NCBI GenBank assembly: GCA_963969395.1
Contig: OZ017795.1
Coordinates: 38,793,063-38,857,062 of the forward strand
Length of the DNA stretch: 64,000 nt
Direction: 5' to 3'
Origin: Pseudoscleropodium purum
Lineage: Eukaryota; Streptophyta; Bryopsida; Hypnales; Brachytheciaceae
The notes below the pieces were generated by a model. It was given only the letters and a program-made list of their open reading frames with translations. It did no database searches and had not been told where the DNA came from. Of this stretch, positions 1 through 12,251 are shown in pieces (position 1 is the first letter of the stretch; each line of letters opens with the position of its first letter). A program made the position numbers and the translations under genes.

Positions 1-2349
1 TGTATTGATAATCGTATGGGTGATTTTTGTTCATCTGATGCAAAAGATTGAAGTTGCCTTGCATATCACTCTAGAGTATTGGGGAGACTGCACCCATTTC
101 TTTATACAGTATCAATTCTTGTATTTGAAGTGCAAGGGTTGGCACTCCTTTTTTCCTATGGAGAGTTCCAGAGTATTTCTAATAGTTCCAATAGATTAAC
201 AGTCTATCCTTTTTCAACAGTAATTCTAATTCCTAGTTCTAAGCTTGATTGGGTGGTTCTTCATTTTATAATGTTTCATTGGCAAATAACATCCATTTCA
301 TCCAAGAAGGTTTGCTATTAAGTTAAGGTATCCTCACCCTTCTGTAACATGAGTCATTTGCCACTAGTTAGAATAGAACTCTTCAAAGCTTCTTGTTGAC
401 CTAATATGATAAATTGTTTGTTCAAATTTAGTACTAGTTTTCAAAAGGAACCAATGGGGTTGAAGCATCTTGTATTGTAAGGATGTTTGATTAAGGATAG
501 TCTAGTGTCAATAGTAGGTGTTCAACTTTGAAAATTTGTAGTGTATTCACATAAATTGTAAAAAATTTGCTTTCACTTTTGCTTTTATTTGCTAACATTG
601 TGATATGATATTTTTCCCAAATTGTTTTTAGAATTGGTCATTTGAAAAAAAGTGTGTTTTAGATGCAAATACCTTACCATACACCAAACTAAATGATTTG
701 CATTTTAACTACTAAATAACCAATGCCTTTTTTTGTGCTTTTTGGTGTTTGTTCAAAACTAAAAAAAACATTCAAGTTTTGATAAGTTTTTATCAAATTG
801 TTTAAAATTGTAACCATGCAAATACAAACTAGACCCATTACAAAAGAAAAGACAAAATAATATCACTTATAGATTGAAAAATAATAATGTTTGATCAAGA
901 AGGTGTTAAAACTATAGAAGTGATTTGGAATTGTTCAATTTTTTTTTTACATATCAAATCTGAAATGAGGTATGAAAAAATTATAAGTATAAAAGATATA
1001 ACATGTATAACCATGATTTACAATTTCTCAAAATCTACTCTACAATTTTGTTAAAAGAATTTCTAATACCATTTGCTCCCCAGGATCTAGTGTACTTTAT
1101 GCTCATTTTCGATAGCTCTAACACTAAAAAATCATGAATTGCAATAGACACCCTTGTATAGAATCTCTAATAAAAAATTGATAAAATAGGAAATTTCAAA
1201 ATAGAATATTTGATGCTAAAATAGACTAAAAAGGGTATTCAATTGGAAAAAATATACCAAAAATAATATTTTGGTAAGATTTTATTCAACTTCAAAGTTT
1301 AATTGACACCAAAATATGGCACCTTCAACATTTGGGGATTGATCAACTATGCAATTATTTTCATCTAACTTTTGTTCAAATAGAAATTGGTCTTTGGGCA
1401 ATTTGACTTGAGAAAACTTAAGGATGTGGGAAATGTTAAAAATTGTTTCACCCTTCCTAATATTGTTGCATATTTTAAGAAAAGCAATATCCTTCAATGT
1501 AATTTGTTAAGTTTTTCAAATTTTTTCAAAACACAGAATAATATTCTTCATCGGCCCCTGATAAGTAGCACTAGCCAAACGAATTATTCTTGGATTATTC
1601 TTAATTCGTTTAGGGTTTAGGGTTCATAAACCTCCACAAGGTCCGAATTATTCTTTCAGTGACAAATAGGGAAAGTAGCCTTCAGACTTCAGGTTTGAAA
1701 TTAAATCTGGCCAGAGCTTCGTACAGATTTCAAGCTTCAAAGTGTCAAAGGCACAGATTCCGAGGCCAGATTTTCAATTTTCAGAACTAACTTGTCATTG
1801 TCATTCAAAGAAATTTGGTGACAGAAGAAGGAGCCCAATTGCTGAGACCTCACTCAGAAGATACTACGAAGAGAAAATTACTTCGCTTTGCACAAAATTA
1901 ATATTATGGTACACAAACTGGGCTCTCACTGTATTACATTCAACACTGCAGAGCACTGTGGCCAAGTCAGAAGTGCTACTAAAAATATACCATACACCAA
2001 ATGTCATCATAGACTATGTCACTCACCAGAGATGACCTCCGTGATGTTTGCAATTCTAGCTCATAAGATGATGATTTCAAAGTAAAGTCTCCATTCACGA
2101 TACAGCAAGGGAGAGGTTCCATTCACCATACAGTTAAACTTTGAGTCTTGGCCTAAAACAATCTAGAAACTTGTGTCATCAAAACTTTGCTTATTTCCTC
2201 TGAATCTAATCTAAAAATCAATTGCAAACAACCCAATGCCAATAGATCAAGTGTTTACAAACTCAACCAAAATCAAAGTTCACCTGTATGGTCAATGGAG
2301 CATCTAATGTAGTGTATGGTTAATGGAGTCTCTACTTTACCTTTGCTAT
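1..2349. other. AT-rich intergenic region, no gene recognised
   Basis: I see no convincing gene here. Short open frames exist on both strands but have no motif I recognise, no splice structure and the AT-rich composition of the surrounding spacer. The only distinctive site is a short telomere-like run of TTTAGGG units at 1608-1623. From about 2.1 kb the sequence becomes less AT-rich as it approaches the P450 3' end, and may include its 3' UTR on the minus strand. Confidence 0.5.
1608..1623 (+). repeat. short telomere-like repeat (TTTAGGG)2
   Basis: Two perfect adjacent units of the plant telomere heptamer TTTAGGG. Too short to be a telomere remnant by itself, but similar CCCTAAA runs occur in two introns of the neighbouring P450 gene. 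Confidence 0.7.
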
Positions 2350-5300
2350 TCAGTGGAGAAAGGCTGGTCCCCGGGGCTTCGCCTTCAAGCACAACCGCTT
2401 CTCCTTGTACAAAACGAAGGAAACAGCCTCCCGCATGTCCACCTTCCCAGCGCTCTCCCCTTCAGGCAGCGACCAGTCGAAGCAGTGCAGCAAATTGGCC
2501 AACATCAACGACACCAGAGACTGTGCAAGATGAGCCCCAGGACACATCCTCCGACCCACTCCAAACGGAATCAACTCAAACCAATCGTGACCTGACAAAG
2601 GATTCACCTCCGGATGCTTCAGAAACCGACTGGGTTGAAAGGCCTCCGGATCCTCGTACACAGCAGGGTCACGCTGGATGGCGAAGATGTTGAGTATGAG
2701 TTGCGTCTTGGCTGGGAACTTGTACCCGGCGACGACACAAGGCTCATGGCACTCACGAGTGATAGATAATGGCGCGGCAGGATGCAAACGAAAAGTCTCT
2801 TTGATGATGGCTTGCAGAAACGGAAGGTGAGGGAGGTCGGATTCCTGGACTAGTCGATTTGGGCCTATAACTGTTGTGAGCTCGGATTGCGCTTGTAGCA
2901 TGATGTCGGGATGCGCCATGAGCTCCGCCATGGCCCATTCTGCTGTGGTGGCGCTTGTGTCGGTTCCTGCGTTGAGAAAGCCCTGGGGATACATCCATGG
3001 CCACAGACAACGTGAATACACGCAATATATGTCAAGCAGGAACCCACCTAACCCTAAACCCTAACTTTAAAACCCTAAACCAACAAGAAGTGGGGAATGA
3101 GTAGTGTTGAACTTTGCAAATAGATCACCAACATAATGTGAAGACTACTGTCAATCGTCATGTGACTTGATTCAAGACTGAAACTTGACAGTCGTGTGGC
3201 AGATTTGACAACCTTAGAACTATGTGTCGTGTATTCCAAGATGGAAACATTAGAGCCACTATGACTCATGAGTCAAAAGGTTTGCTTTCATATGCTGATC
3301 GTAACATATAAGTGGAAGTGCGTCCAAAAAAGGTAAATGTCATGGGATCGAGGATTGCAGAATTGTAGATGGATCCAAATTGTGATTTCAAGAATGTTAT
3401 GGGCGACGATGGATTGGAAAGATTACCAGGAGTAGAGACATGATCTCGCCATCGCTAAGTGGCTTTCCATCATCATCCAGCGGCGCTTTCAACAACACAT
3501 CTACAAAATCCGGGACGAAATTCTCATCCTGCTCTCCTGCAATCCGTTGCCTGTGCTTGTCCACTTCGATGACTTTATGCGCTATTTCTAGTCCGCGTCT
3601 TTGAAGCCCCAGAAGGTATGGCTCCCAGCCTTGCCATTTGGTGATGAAGGTCAAGGAGGGCACGTAGTCGCTGATGATCATGGCGCCGTTGGCATCAATG
3701 GAGCGGCGCAACACATCGTCGTAGCGTCGTTTCTCTTCATTCTTATCACGAACATCGAAAAACCTTCACCAGGCCAAGGTCACAGTCACAGTCCTAAACC
3801 CTAAACCCTAAAAAACCTCAAACCTCAAACCAGCCAATGTCCAATGGTTCAGTACACTTGAATGTCCACGCCAGACTGCAATGTGCACATCCCCATTCAA
3901 GATTGAAAATCTTCATCACATTCCACAAAGTCTAAATGAAACCTTATGAGCTTGAAAACAAAAATGCAGCGATTGGATCTTAGCCCTCCTCACCTGTTGT
4001 TGGTGAGCATCATGGTCATGTTGTTGGACGTCACCCCAGTGAACCAATTTTTGAGGTCGATGAGATTGCCATTCCTGGCTTCCCCCCCAAGCAGCCGCAT
4101 CATGTTGTGTACTTCTGCATTTCGGATCCGCTCGTGCGAAGCGTGAGTGGCAGGCGAGAAGAGCTGCGTGTTGGCCAGCCTCCGAAGCTGGCGCCAGTAG
4201 TGTCCGTAAGGAGCCACAGGCAGGTTTCGGTAAGTTCCGCCTGTGAGCACGTCCAACACCAATTTCCTGGGCCGGGACGAGAACGTTGCATCGTGAGTTC
4301 GGAACAAGTCTTTGGCCACTGCAGCCGTGGACACCACCAAACATGGCTTCTCTCCTGCAATGCATTACAGGTCGTGACATTGTCACCTCTCCACGCAAAT
4401 CACAGCAACACAGAAAAAGTACTTCCGAGCAACCCTAAAAAGCAATGCTTGCACATCAAGACGTCGTCAAGAAAATCACAACACTGAAACTACTGCAAGC
4501 AACCTTAGAAAACAATCCGAGCCAGAGCAGGCATGACGTTGCCACCTGGCATTCCATTCACAGCAGCACAGGTACACAGACACGAATTCAAGCAACCCTA
4601 AAAAGCAATGCTAGAGTCGGCTTGCAATTAAAAGGAGAATGCCAAATTCCTGTTGAAACAATATTCAAATGTTGTTTTCGTGATGTTTTTCTCATCATGT
4701 TTCAACAAGGGGTTTGTAGAAAATGTTTGCTACTACTAAAGGGGATTCGATTGGCATACTAACGGCAACAACACACGTCATTGATACTCATTGCTGCAAC
4801 AAATATTGACCGCAATAGTAACCTAGCTACTTCAAAGATTCAGAGCTAGCAGTAATTCAACACTCAAAGTAATCACAAGCGCAGTACGCCAGTGATCATC
4901 CCAGCTAGAAGCTTGATTGCCACTTCAAGAGTATTTCACCAGAGTTCGGTTAATGCAGTTGTGACACAATAGTCATAATAAGGTATGTGCACGGAGAATC
5001 CTAACCAGAAATGTATGCAGATTCAAGAGACGATTCTGGCTGCACATACCTAACTAGTTGTGGCAACGATACTTGCAACTAGACTTCCAAGATTATGAAC
5101 TAGCAAACATTCAACAATGAAACTTGCAATCACTTGTTTCTTCTGGTTGCCAAAACAGGTGAAAGCAAGTGACACATGCATTTGAAGGAGAATCGAAGCA
5201 CTGAATGAGCTAGAGCGATCTCGAACAGAAAAAGAGTAGCATTACAGTCAATCGATCACACGCGCGTACCCAGCTGGATGTACATGAGGCCGCCATATCT

Positions 5301-5525
5301 GGCAGCCAACTTCAGCAATTTCCGGTGCGCAAGCCCATGCAAAACAGAAAGGTTGCCGACAATCGGCCATGGCCAAGGACCAGGAGGCAAGTGCAGTCGC
5401 CTCTGATACACCACCACGAAATGGATCACCAAGAATGTAACAAAAAGAGTTGTGATCGTTTCTTTAAAGAATCGAGGGGGGCCTTCCCCAATCTGCTGGA
5501 GCCACAGTACTGTGTCGTTACCCAT
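2350..5525 (-). CDS. cytochrome P450 (CYP71-clan, A-type), four exons
   Basis: A haem-thiolate monooxygenase, probably anchored in the ER membrane; the substrate cannot be told from sequence. Exons read 5525-5270, 4354-3994, 3763-3427 and 2982-2350, all with GT/AG introns that keep frame and give 528 residues, normal for the family. The chosen ATG at 5525 is followed by a hydrophobic anchor (about residues 21-40) and the proline hinge PPGP (47-50). An in-frame ATG at 5621 would add 32 residues and puts the anchor too far in, so I prefer 5525. Later landmarks are the I-helix AGTDTS (323-328), K-helix ETFR (380-383), the FQPSRF motif (433-438) and the haem loop FGVGRRMCPG with Cys465. No catalytic residue is missing and no frameshift is seen, so it should be functional. 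Introns 2 and 3 carry telomere-like CCCTAAA runs. The subfamily is unassigned; flavonoid-hydroxylase-like or bryophyte-specific A-type families are possible. Confidence 0.94.
3047..3081 (+). repeat. telomere-like CCCTAAA run in P450 intron 3
   Basis: Degenerate CCCTAA(A) units in the intron between P450 exons 3 and 4. A similar run lies in intron 2. On the transcribed (minus) strand they read TTTAGGG. Confidence 0.75.
3793..3831 (+). repeat. telomere-like CCCTAAA run in P450 intron 2
   Basis: Nearly three CCCTAAA units followed by a degenerate AACCTCA series, starting about 30 bases upstream (in gene orientation) of the exon 3 acceptor at 3764-3765. Confidence 0.75.
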
Positions 5526-7680
5526 GTTGTGACTGAATCGAAATCCTAACCTCAATCCGACTCTACTGTAAACAGACACACAAGTTTGAAGTTTTATGAC
5601 CTCCTTCAAAACGGCAGTCACTCATTCTCTCTCTAACAGCGATGAGATAATGGAGTTCAAATGCTAGAGTCGAGCCAAAACTGCACCAAGCTAATAAGAG
5701 CTTGTAAACTCGATTGCATTGCAACAATGTAACGAACGACAAAACCCCGGTTCTATGATGAAACCAACGTACTACAAAAGAGGACAGTCTCGCATTCTCA
5801 CAAATGTTTGGAGTTCAAACTCAAGAATCAAGCCAAAAACATGAGCTTGCAGTTCTATGAGGAAATCAAAGTACATTAAGAGCCTGGTTCTTGAAGAAGC
5901 TATAAGTCTACTCCCCATCAGGCACATATTGAGAGTGACGCAATATATACATTGTCTCCTCAATTCTATGAATAAAAATGCATTTTTTGCGTTTCTAATG
6001 CCGACCAGTCCTGTGAACTGATCTCCCTCAACTTACTCTAGTGTTCCGAGTTATCATCGCAGCTGTCTCGGGCAGTCCCTAACCCGGCCCTCCCTAACTC
6101 GGCTTCCCTTTTCCCACCTTTGCCGTCCTCTCTATGTTTTTTTATTTTTATTTTTTGTAGGGCAATCCCCACTGAAGAGGGATTTATGGCAATAAAGGGT
6201 CCAATGAGGAGGGTGGAGAGCACAACAAAGAGGTTCATTTTTTTTGGCAATGAGAAGGGGATTGCTTGACGTAAACCACTAACGATAAATGTAGAAACGA
6301 TTGACATCTAAGCAAATGTTGTATAGATCATCCATTAAGGTAGATGAAGATCCCGTAATCCTTGGTTACAATTCAATGGTTTAATTTAAACTCTAGCATG
6401 GTATTTATGGATAATAGTCCGCTTAGGAAATGAATGGTGCATTTCCTAGTAGTTGTTTGTATCATGTTTTGTTGCCTTGGTTGTCTTTTGGATGCCTTTG
6501 GTTGTTATCTTGGTGGTGTTTTATTGTAGGAGGTCTTATTTTGGTCAGTATTTCTAATTGCCAATGGTTTTTATCAATTTTTTTTTGGCATCACATCATA
6601 AGGACATTGAGGTTGTGTTAATGAAAATAGATTGTGTTGGATTTGCTATTATGAGTATAAAAATGAACTCCTAAATCTTCCCAAGCCCTTTGAAGATTTG
6701 TTCAATTAAAGCATATAAGAATTTATTTGTTTTACATTATCACTATAGATGACCTACCTTATCCCTTCACTATCCAAGGGAATAAGAAGTGTCTACTATG
6801 AATTAAAAAAAGAACCACGATCAAACATTATAGGAAAACAATCCAACTACTTGATTTCATATTTGAATTTTGGATTGTAACTTACTATGCAATGAAGCTA
6901 GTCACTCATCCTAGTTACGAAGATGTCAAAGTCTACCTCAATTTTTCTGTGTGGCACTAGTTTTGGAGACTAGTGCATTCACATGATAAATAGACTATGT
7001 AGATGATTAGGAGGTTAAAAAACATGAAAGTTTCTTTGCATTGAATACTTGAATTTTAGGAATGCTAGAACTTTTGTTGTTGGTACTTGGTAGTATTCAA
7101 ATTGACGGCAATCATTCAATTTTGTGAAATTTGAGGTTGTTTGTTGTTCAATTTTTATTAAAGATTTTGAGAGTTCAAATTAAAAATGACAAACTTGCTA
7201 AGTTGCCATAATATAACATAAAGTGTCCTATAGTACTTTTCAATATCACCAAATTGCAACACAAAAATGATGAATAAAAACGCGTAGCCACCAAAATGCT
7301 AAACAACACTACTAATTAAAAACAGAAATGACAATTTACATTACAACATTGCCAAAAAAAATGGCACTCAACAACATAATAACAAGCCAATAATAAAAAA
7401 AATCAAATGAAGGGGACGACAAAGGCAAAGTATAGCAACGCAAACGGAAGGGCAACGATGAAGTGACTATAAGAGGAAGGAGGAAATGCACTTGTGGGTG
7501 CATAGTACAAAAGGTGCCCCTATTTTGGATAGTGAGTAGACTTTGAAATTCCTTGGGTCAATTACAACCATTGTGCACCTACATGCACTTGCCACCTACA
7601 CAAGACAATCTTAGCCAAGATTGCCTACTCGAGGTAGCCCTATCCAAGGAGCTCCAATTACGTCTCAGAACACTAATTTA
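5526..7680. other. spacer upstream of the P450 gene
   Basis: The first few hundred bases (minus-strand upstream) should hold the P450 promoter and 5' UTR, but no promoter motif stands out. A GC-richer patch near 6.05-6.15 kb has no recognisable coding sequence. The rest is AT-rich without a supported gene. Confidence 0.4.
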
Positions 7681-7732
7681 GCCCCATAAAGACACCTGCA
7701 ACCGAAAAGTGACCGAAGAATAACTTTTTAGA

Positions 7733-8040
7733 TCACCAAAGAATGTACCTATTGGTCCAAAACTCATATCTTTTTCGACAAAGTACCTTGATGATAAGTC
7801 CCCATCGTCCTTTCTCCTCCCCTTTCGAGATTGGAGAGATCCTAGGTTCGCGGTGGGAGAGATGAATTCCAATTGCAGCACCGAAGAATGCACCTATTGG
7901 TCCAGAAATCATATTGTTTTTGGCAAAGTACCTTGAAGAAGGGTCTCCTCGTCCTTTCTCCTTCACTCCTTTCTCCTCTCCTTTCCAGATTGGGGAGATC
8001 TCAGGTTTGCCGTGGGAGAGATGAATTCCAACTGTAGCTC
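7733..8040 (+). repeat. tandem duplication of a ~150-bp unit
   Basis: Two diverged copies in direct orientation (about 7733-7882 and 7883-8040). Each starts near a 'cctattggtcca' block, continues through 'aaagtaccttga' and ends in 'gggagagatgaattccaa'. The short minus-strand frames across it mirror the duplication rather than indicate a gene. Confidence 0.75.
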
Positions 8041-8578
8041 CACGTGGAGTTTGCATTTAAATGGAAAAACGCCTGAATTGGAGCGGACGTGGGTTGGTAA
8101 CGTGATGGAATCAAATTTGCCTACAGTAAGTTAGGGACCATTTTGGGGAGGAGGCTGATTCCCTTAGAAAGACAGACTGCAATGAAGGCAGGCAGGCAGG
8201 CAAGCAGGCCCTTTCAATTACTTATTTATAAGAAAAGGAAAAATATCTTAAAATTTCCAGTGAATTCAAAAACAGAAAAAAAAAAAATTAAAATGGAAAA
8301 AATTCCATTTGATTCAAGAAAAGAAAAAAGAAAATATTGTCACTTTCCAGGACTTCAGGACGGATTATGGGCTTCCAGTTGTCAACCCTGGGAGGCCTGG
8401 ACGGTGCCTTTCATGAGGGGAGCCCCTCACAGTCTTGCTTTTCATGTAAATTATGCTTTTCATGACATTCTTGAATTGAATAGAAAAATAACCTTTCTCC
8501 CGGCCTAAAATGTCAACCGGCCTAAACCATTCTCCCTCTCCCTCCATAACCTCTCTCAATAATCTCTCTTGATCCGAG

Positions 8579-8850
8579 AGAGTCAATTTAGTCATTGGTC
8601 GGTTGGGAAGTTGCAATGGTAGTATCGTTGAGAGTTAATTTAATCATTGGTCGGTTAGGAAGTTGCAACGGTAGTATCGTTGAGAGTTAATTTAGTCATT
8701 GGTTGGTTGGGAAGTTGCAATGCTAGTATCATTGATTGACCAGGAATTAAGTTGCAAAGAATCATTGGTTGGCTAGGAAGTTGCAACGTTAGTGTTATTA
8801 ATTGACTAAGAAATTGCAAAGAGTCATTGGTTGACTGGAAAGTTGCAATG
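8579..8850 (+). repeat. minisatellite, ~52-66-bp unit, five copies
   Basis: A core 'tcattggt..g' followed by 'aagttgcaa' recurs with starts near 8590, 8642, 8694, 8760 and 8822. The first three units have a 52-bp period; the last two are longer and more diverged. The array abuts the small inverted-terminus element that starts at 8851. Confidence 0.8.
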
Positions 8851-9106
8851 TTAACCCATAAACGACACCATGGCCATCTTTTGGTTGATGAATGATAAAG
8901 AATTTTATTGTGTAGGACAAAAGTGCAACTATTCATCCTCCAAATTTGTGAAAAAAGGGAAGGTCTTCTATAGTAGCTTGACTTCCAACAAGTACTTTTT
9001 CATTTTTTTAATCCCAAAATGCATATGGTATCAAAACAAATGATTTCCACAGAGCCCTGTCATGTCGTTCTAATAAGATTAAGAGCTTTAGCATTTTGGG
9101 GATTAA
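8851..9106 (-). mobile_element. small inverted-terminus element (family M), copy 1
   Basis: About 256 bp with ends TTAACCCATAAA and (inverted) TTAATCCCCAAAA. It matches, in reverse, copies at 35850-36095, 49761-49997 and 62261-62493, sharing the blocks 'gatgaatgat', 'gtgcaact', 'gaaggtctt' and 'atgatttcca'. No coding capacity, so it is a MITE-like non-autonomous element. Its TTAACCC-type ends resemble those of the larger T1 family. Confidence 0.7.
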
Positions 9107-9461
9107 AAGAACTCCTCCAAGTGTTGGTAAATAATGTTTTGAAGGCAAGGGCCTTCTACAATGTCTTTGTAACAAGAATAACTCATATTTGTGACCCACA
9201 ATTCATGGACAAGCTTGCATTCAAGATTTTTTTATTGTAAATCAAAAGAGTTGTGTTTCATTGGAAGCAAAGGGGCCTTTGCCATGTAGTTCAAGAATGT
9301 TATGTCATTTCTCATTGGAGGAAATTATAGTAGTTGGATGGAATTGTGTAGAGTAGTATTATGAGTAAGGTTATAAATCTTCAAGACAGAATATTCTTGA
9401 AGATGAATGTAAAAAATGCACCTAGTTTGAATTGTTGTACTCCAGTATATCTTTATTGCTT

Positions 9462-10701
9462 TTAATTCCTAAAGAACCAAACTACGTTTTTTTGACAACA
9501 TAGCAATTTTGGGTAGCTCTTTACAAATGGAATTTTTTTTCTTTGAAATTTTCACACAAAATGTGCCCAAGGAGTAGCTTGAAGGCCCAACAATTTTCAT
9601 AGCTTTTGACTACATGGTTCAAAAATTATTGTTTGATATGTAATTTTCAATGCTCTGCATGCAACCCAAAAAATCCTTAAAAAATCACTTTTTTTTTAAA
9701 AAAATTTGAAATTTGTTTACTAGAATTATATATATTTAGAAATCTTTGAATCATTCCATTTTGATTTATGAAGTGAAAGTTGTGAGATGCTCTAGTTTGC
9801 AAGTAGTTATGGATTCCATATTCTAAAATAAACTTTGGAATCTTTTATTTAACTCAGTTTTTTTATATTTTTTGAAAAAAATAAAAGCACAAGATGTGGG
9901 TTGTTTATTAATACAATATAATCAATGGAATTGGCATTTTTTAATTTTATAATTAAATTCTTAACAATTTAGTGCTTTGAATCATTTTCTACTTCTTTCT
10001 ATTTACTACTTTTTCCTATATGTTGTGCAATTCCAAATGATCTAAAAAATTTCAAGCATGTAGCCAACTTGCTTCAAAAAATGAATAATAAGAATAATCA
10101 CCATTTTGGACATTTTTTCATATAAATGTGACCTTGTAAAGTGCAACTACTTGGTTTTTTGTTGGGCCCAAAAAAGGGATTTTTGTCAATTCAAACGCTA
10201 ATATCTTGCAATCAACAAGGTGGAAATTTCTGAAATTTTTCTACATCTTTTCAAATTAGTGTACTCTACAAGATCCTTTGGTTATATAAGGGCAAAATTT
10301 TTTTTTAAAAAAATTTGGTATTAAATTAGAAATGGTAGTTTTGGAGCATTTTTGGTGAAAACATAGTCTCCAACCAAGTTTTTTTTATTGGTTTTCGGAC
10401 AAATGGTTATGTGGCCTTTCTTTCAAGAGGGTTTTTAATTCATGGCTCCTTCATTATGGGGTTTGAACTGAAGGAGGCCAATTTTTGTATGCAATTTTTG
10501 TATATGCTTGCTTTGTAGGATGGATGAAATGAGGTTTTGGAAACATTGTGGCAACAGTGTATAGGGCCTTCATTACAATTTGGTATTTTTTAACACATTT
10601 ACCCCCTTTTTTCTATAGGCTTGAAGTTGTCCATTTCTTTTTGAGGAAATTGGGCATTTAACTGCCTAAGAAAAAACCTGTCTCCAACCTTCAGGAGTTA
10701 A
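9462..10701 (+). mobile_element. T1 element, copy a (interrupted by a nested insertion)
   Basis: One of four ~0.94-0.97-kb copies of a non-coding element with inverted ends of the type TTAACCCCTAAAG. Here the left end is TTAATTCCTAAAGAACC and the right end reads CCTTCAGGAGTTAA. Internal blocks shared with the copies at 11.3, 25.7 and 57.6 kb include 'atatcttgcaatc' and 'ggtgaaaacatagt'. Removing the 304-bp insertion at 10376-10679 plus one target repeat restores the family length. No open frame of note. Confidence 0.75.
10376..10679. mobile_element. 304-bp nested insertion with 10-bp target-site duplication
   Basis: The host T1 element carries GTCTCCAACC at 10366-10375 and again at 10680-10689. 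Another T1 copy (26573-26582) has this 10-mer once, which is the empty site. The insert begins AAGTTTTTTTT and ends, inverted, AGGTTTTTTC, so it has weak inverted ends. A 9-10-bp duplication and imperfect ends suit a Mutator-like MITE, though the superfamily call is an inference. Confidence 0.75.
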
Positions 10702-11280
10702 CACTTGTCTCTCCTTCATTCACCTTCATAAATTTTGAACATTTGTACTATTGTGAATCACAGCTTAATCTCTTTAGATGGATAGAGATAATAAAAAGAA
10801 TTTGAATGAACAAAAATATGGGTGTTGATTGTTGAGTTGTCAAATTTTTATTTCTTACTAACTTAAAGAATGTGGTTTAATTACACCAATGCAAAAAGAA
10901 ATTCTATTCAAATTCTTGCAACCACAATTGGATGCTTTCCATATTCACAACCAATGACAAATTTTAGAATTTGAGTGCCCCTTGTTATGGTCTAGATAGA
11001 AATCACCCTTTAAACAGAAACACCCATTTGAGATATTGTTTTTTCTACATGTAAGGGTCTTATGTTATTTATTATCAATCTTAGGTTCTTCTTCCCCCCA
11101 AAATATTGTGGGATTGCAATGGTGATTTTGACTCCAACAAGAGTGAACATGAGTTTAATAAATGTTATGTTTGCATTTATAAATTCTAAAACAACTCCAA
11201 ATTCTTTTGACAGTTTGTAATATTTTCAAAGCATTTTTATAAAGAAAATCAAAATTTAAAGCCAAAATTTTCATGAACTT

Positions 11281-12251
11281 TAACCCCTAAAGTTCTTTCA
11301 TGTTTAGAGGCCCCAAACTAGTTCAAATTATCTCCTAAAAAATCAAGCTATGTTTTTTAGACACATACAAATTTTGGGCAATTGCGTGTGACTAGACATT
11401 TCTATGTTTTTGGCCCAAATTTTAAGAAAAGATGGTGACAAGGAATGTCTTTCATATGCACTAAATTTCATGACATTTGGAAATATTAGTCAAAAGTTAG
11501 AGCCTAATATAATACTATTTTTTGTAACTGGACAGTTCAGGTAGATGAAAAATAATCACTTTTTTCAAAAAAATAAAAATTGGAAATTGATTTTCTAGAA
11601 TGATATATACATGGAAAGCTTTGGATCATTCCATTTTAATCAATGAAAAAAGTTATGAGGATTTTTTGTTTGCAAGTAGTTAATGATTCCCTACTCTAAA
11701 ATAAATTTTGAAATCCTTTATCTTACCCAATTTTCAATATCTTTGGAAAAAAATAAAATGATGTAGACTGTTTATTACAACATTTCAATCATTGAGATTG
11801 TTATTTTTCAATTGCATATTTAAATTTTTAACAATTAGGTATTTTAAATCATTTTCTACTATTGTCTACATACTAATGTTTTTCTATATGTTGTATAATT
11901 CCAAATAATCTGAAAATTTTCAAACATGTGACCAACTTATCTAGAAAAAATAATCCAAAGAAGCACCACCATTTTGGTCATATTTTCATAGAAAAGTGAG
12001 CTTGTGAAGTGCAACTGCCTTGCTTTTTGTAGGGCTGAAAAAATGATTTTAGTGAATTTGAATGCTTATATCTTGCAATCCACATGGTGGAAATGTCTGA
12101 AATTCTTACCACATGTCTTTGATACTACTAGCTAAAAGATCCTATGATTACATATGTCAAAAAAAAATTCTCAAAAATTTGGTACTTGCACCTAAAATGG
12201 TAGTTTTCAAGCGTTTTCGGTGAAAACATAGTCATGGAACTTTAGGGGTTA
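11281..12251 (+). mobile_element. T1 element, copy b, with perfect 15-bp terminal inverted repeats
   Basis: The best-preserved copy: TAACCCCTAAAGTTC at 11281-11295 and its exact inverse at 12237-12251. It is 971 bp, with no protein-coding frame and only moderate interior identity to the other copies, so it is old. The terminal motif does not identify a standard superfamily with certainty. Confidence 0.8.

Noticed and set aside
2316..2693. A 125-residue plus-strand frame over the P450 3' end
   Set aside because: It is the shadow of the P450 last exon, whose minus-strand frame carries all the family motifs.
7678..8056. Two similar minus-strand frames suggesting a repetitive protein
   Set aside because: The similarity is fully explained by the ~150-bp DNA tandem duplication; neither frame has a recognisable domain.
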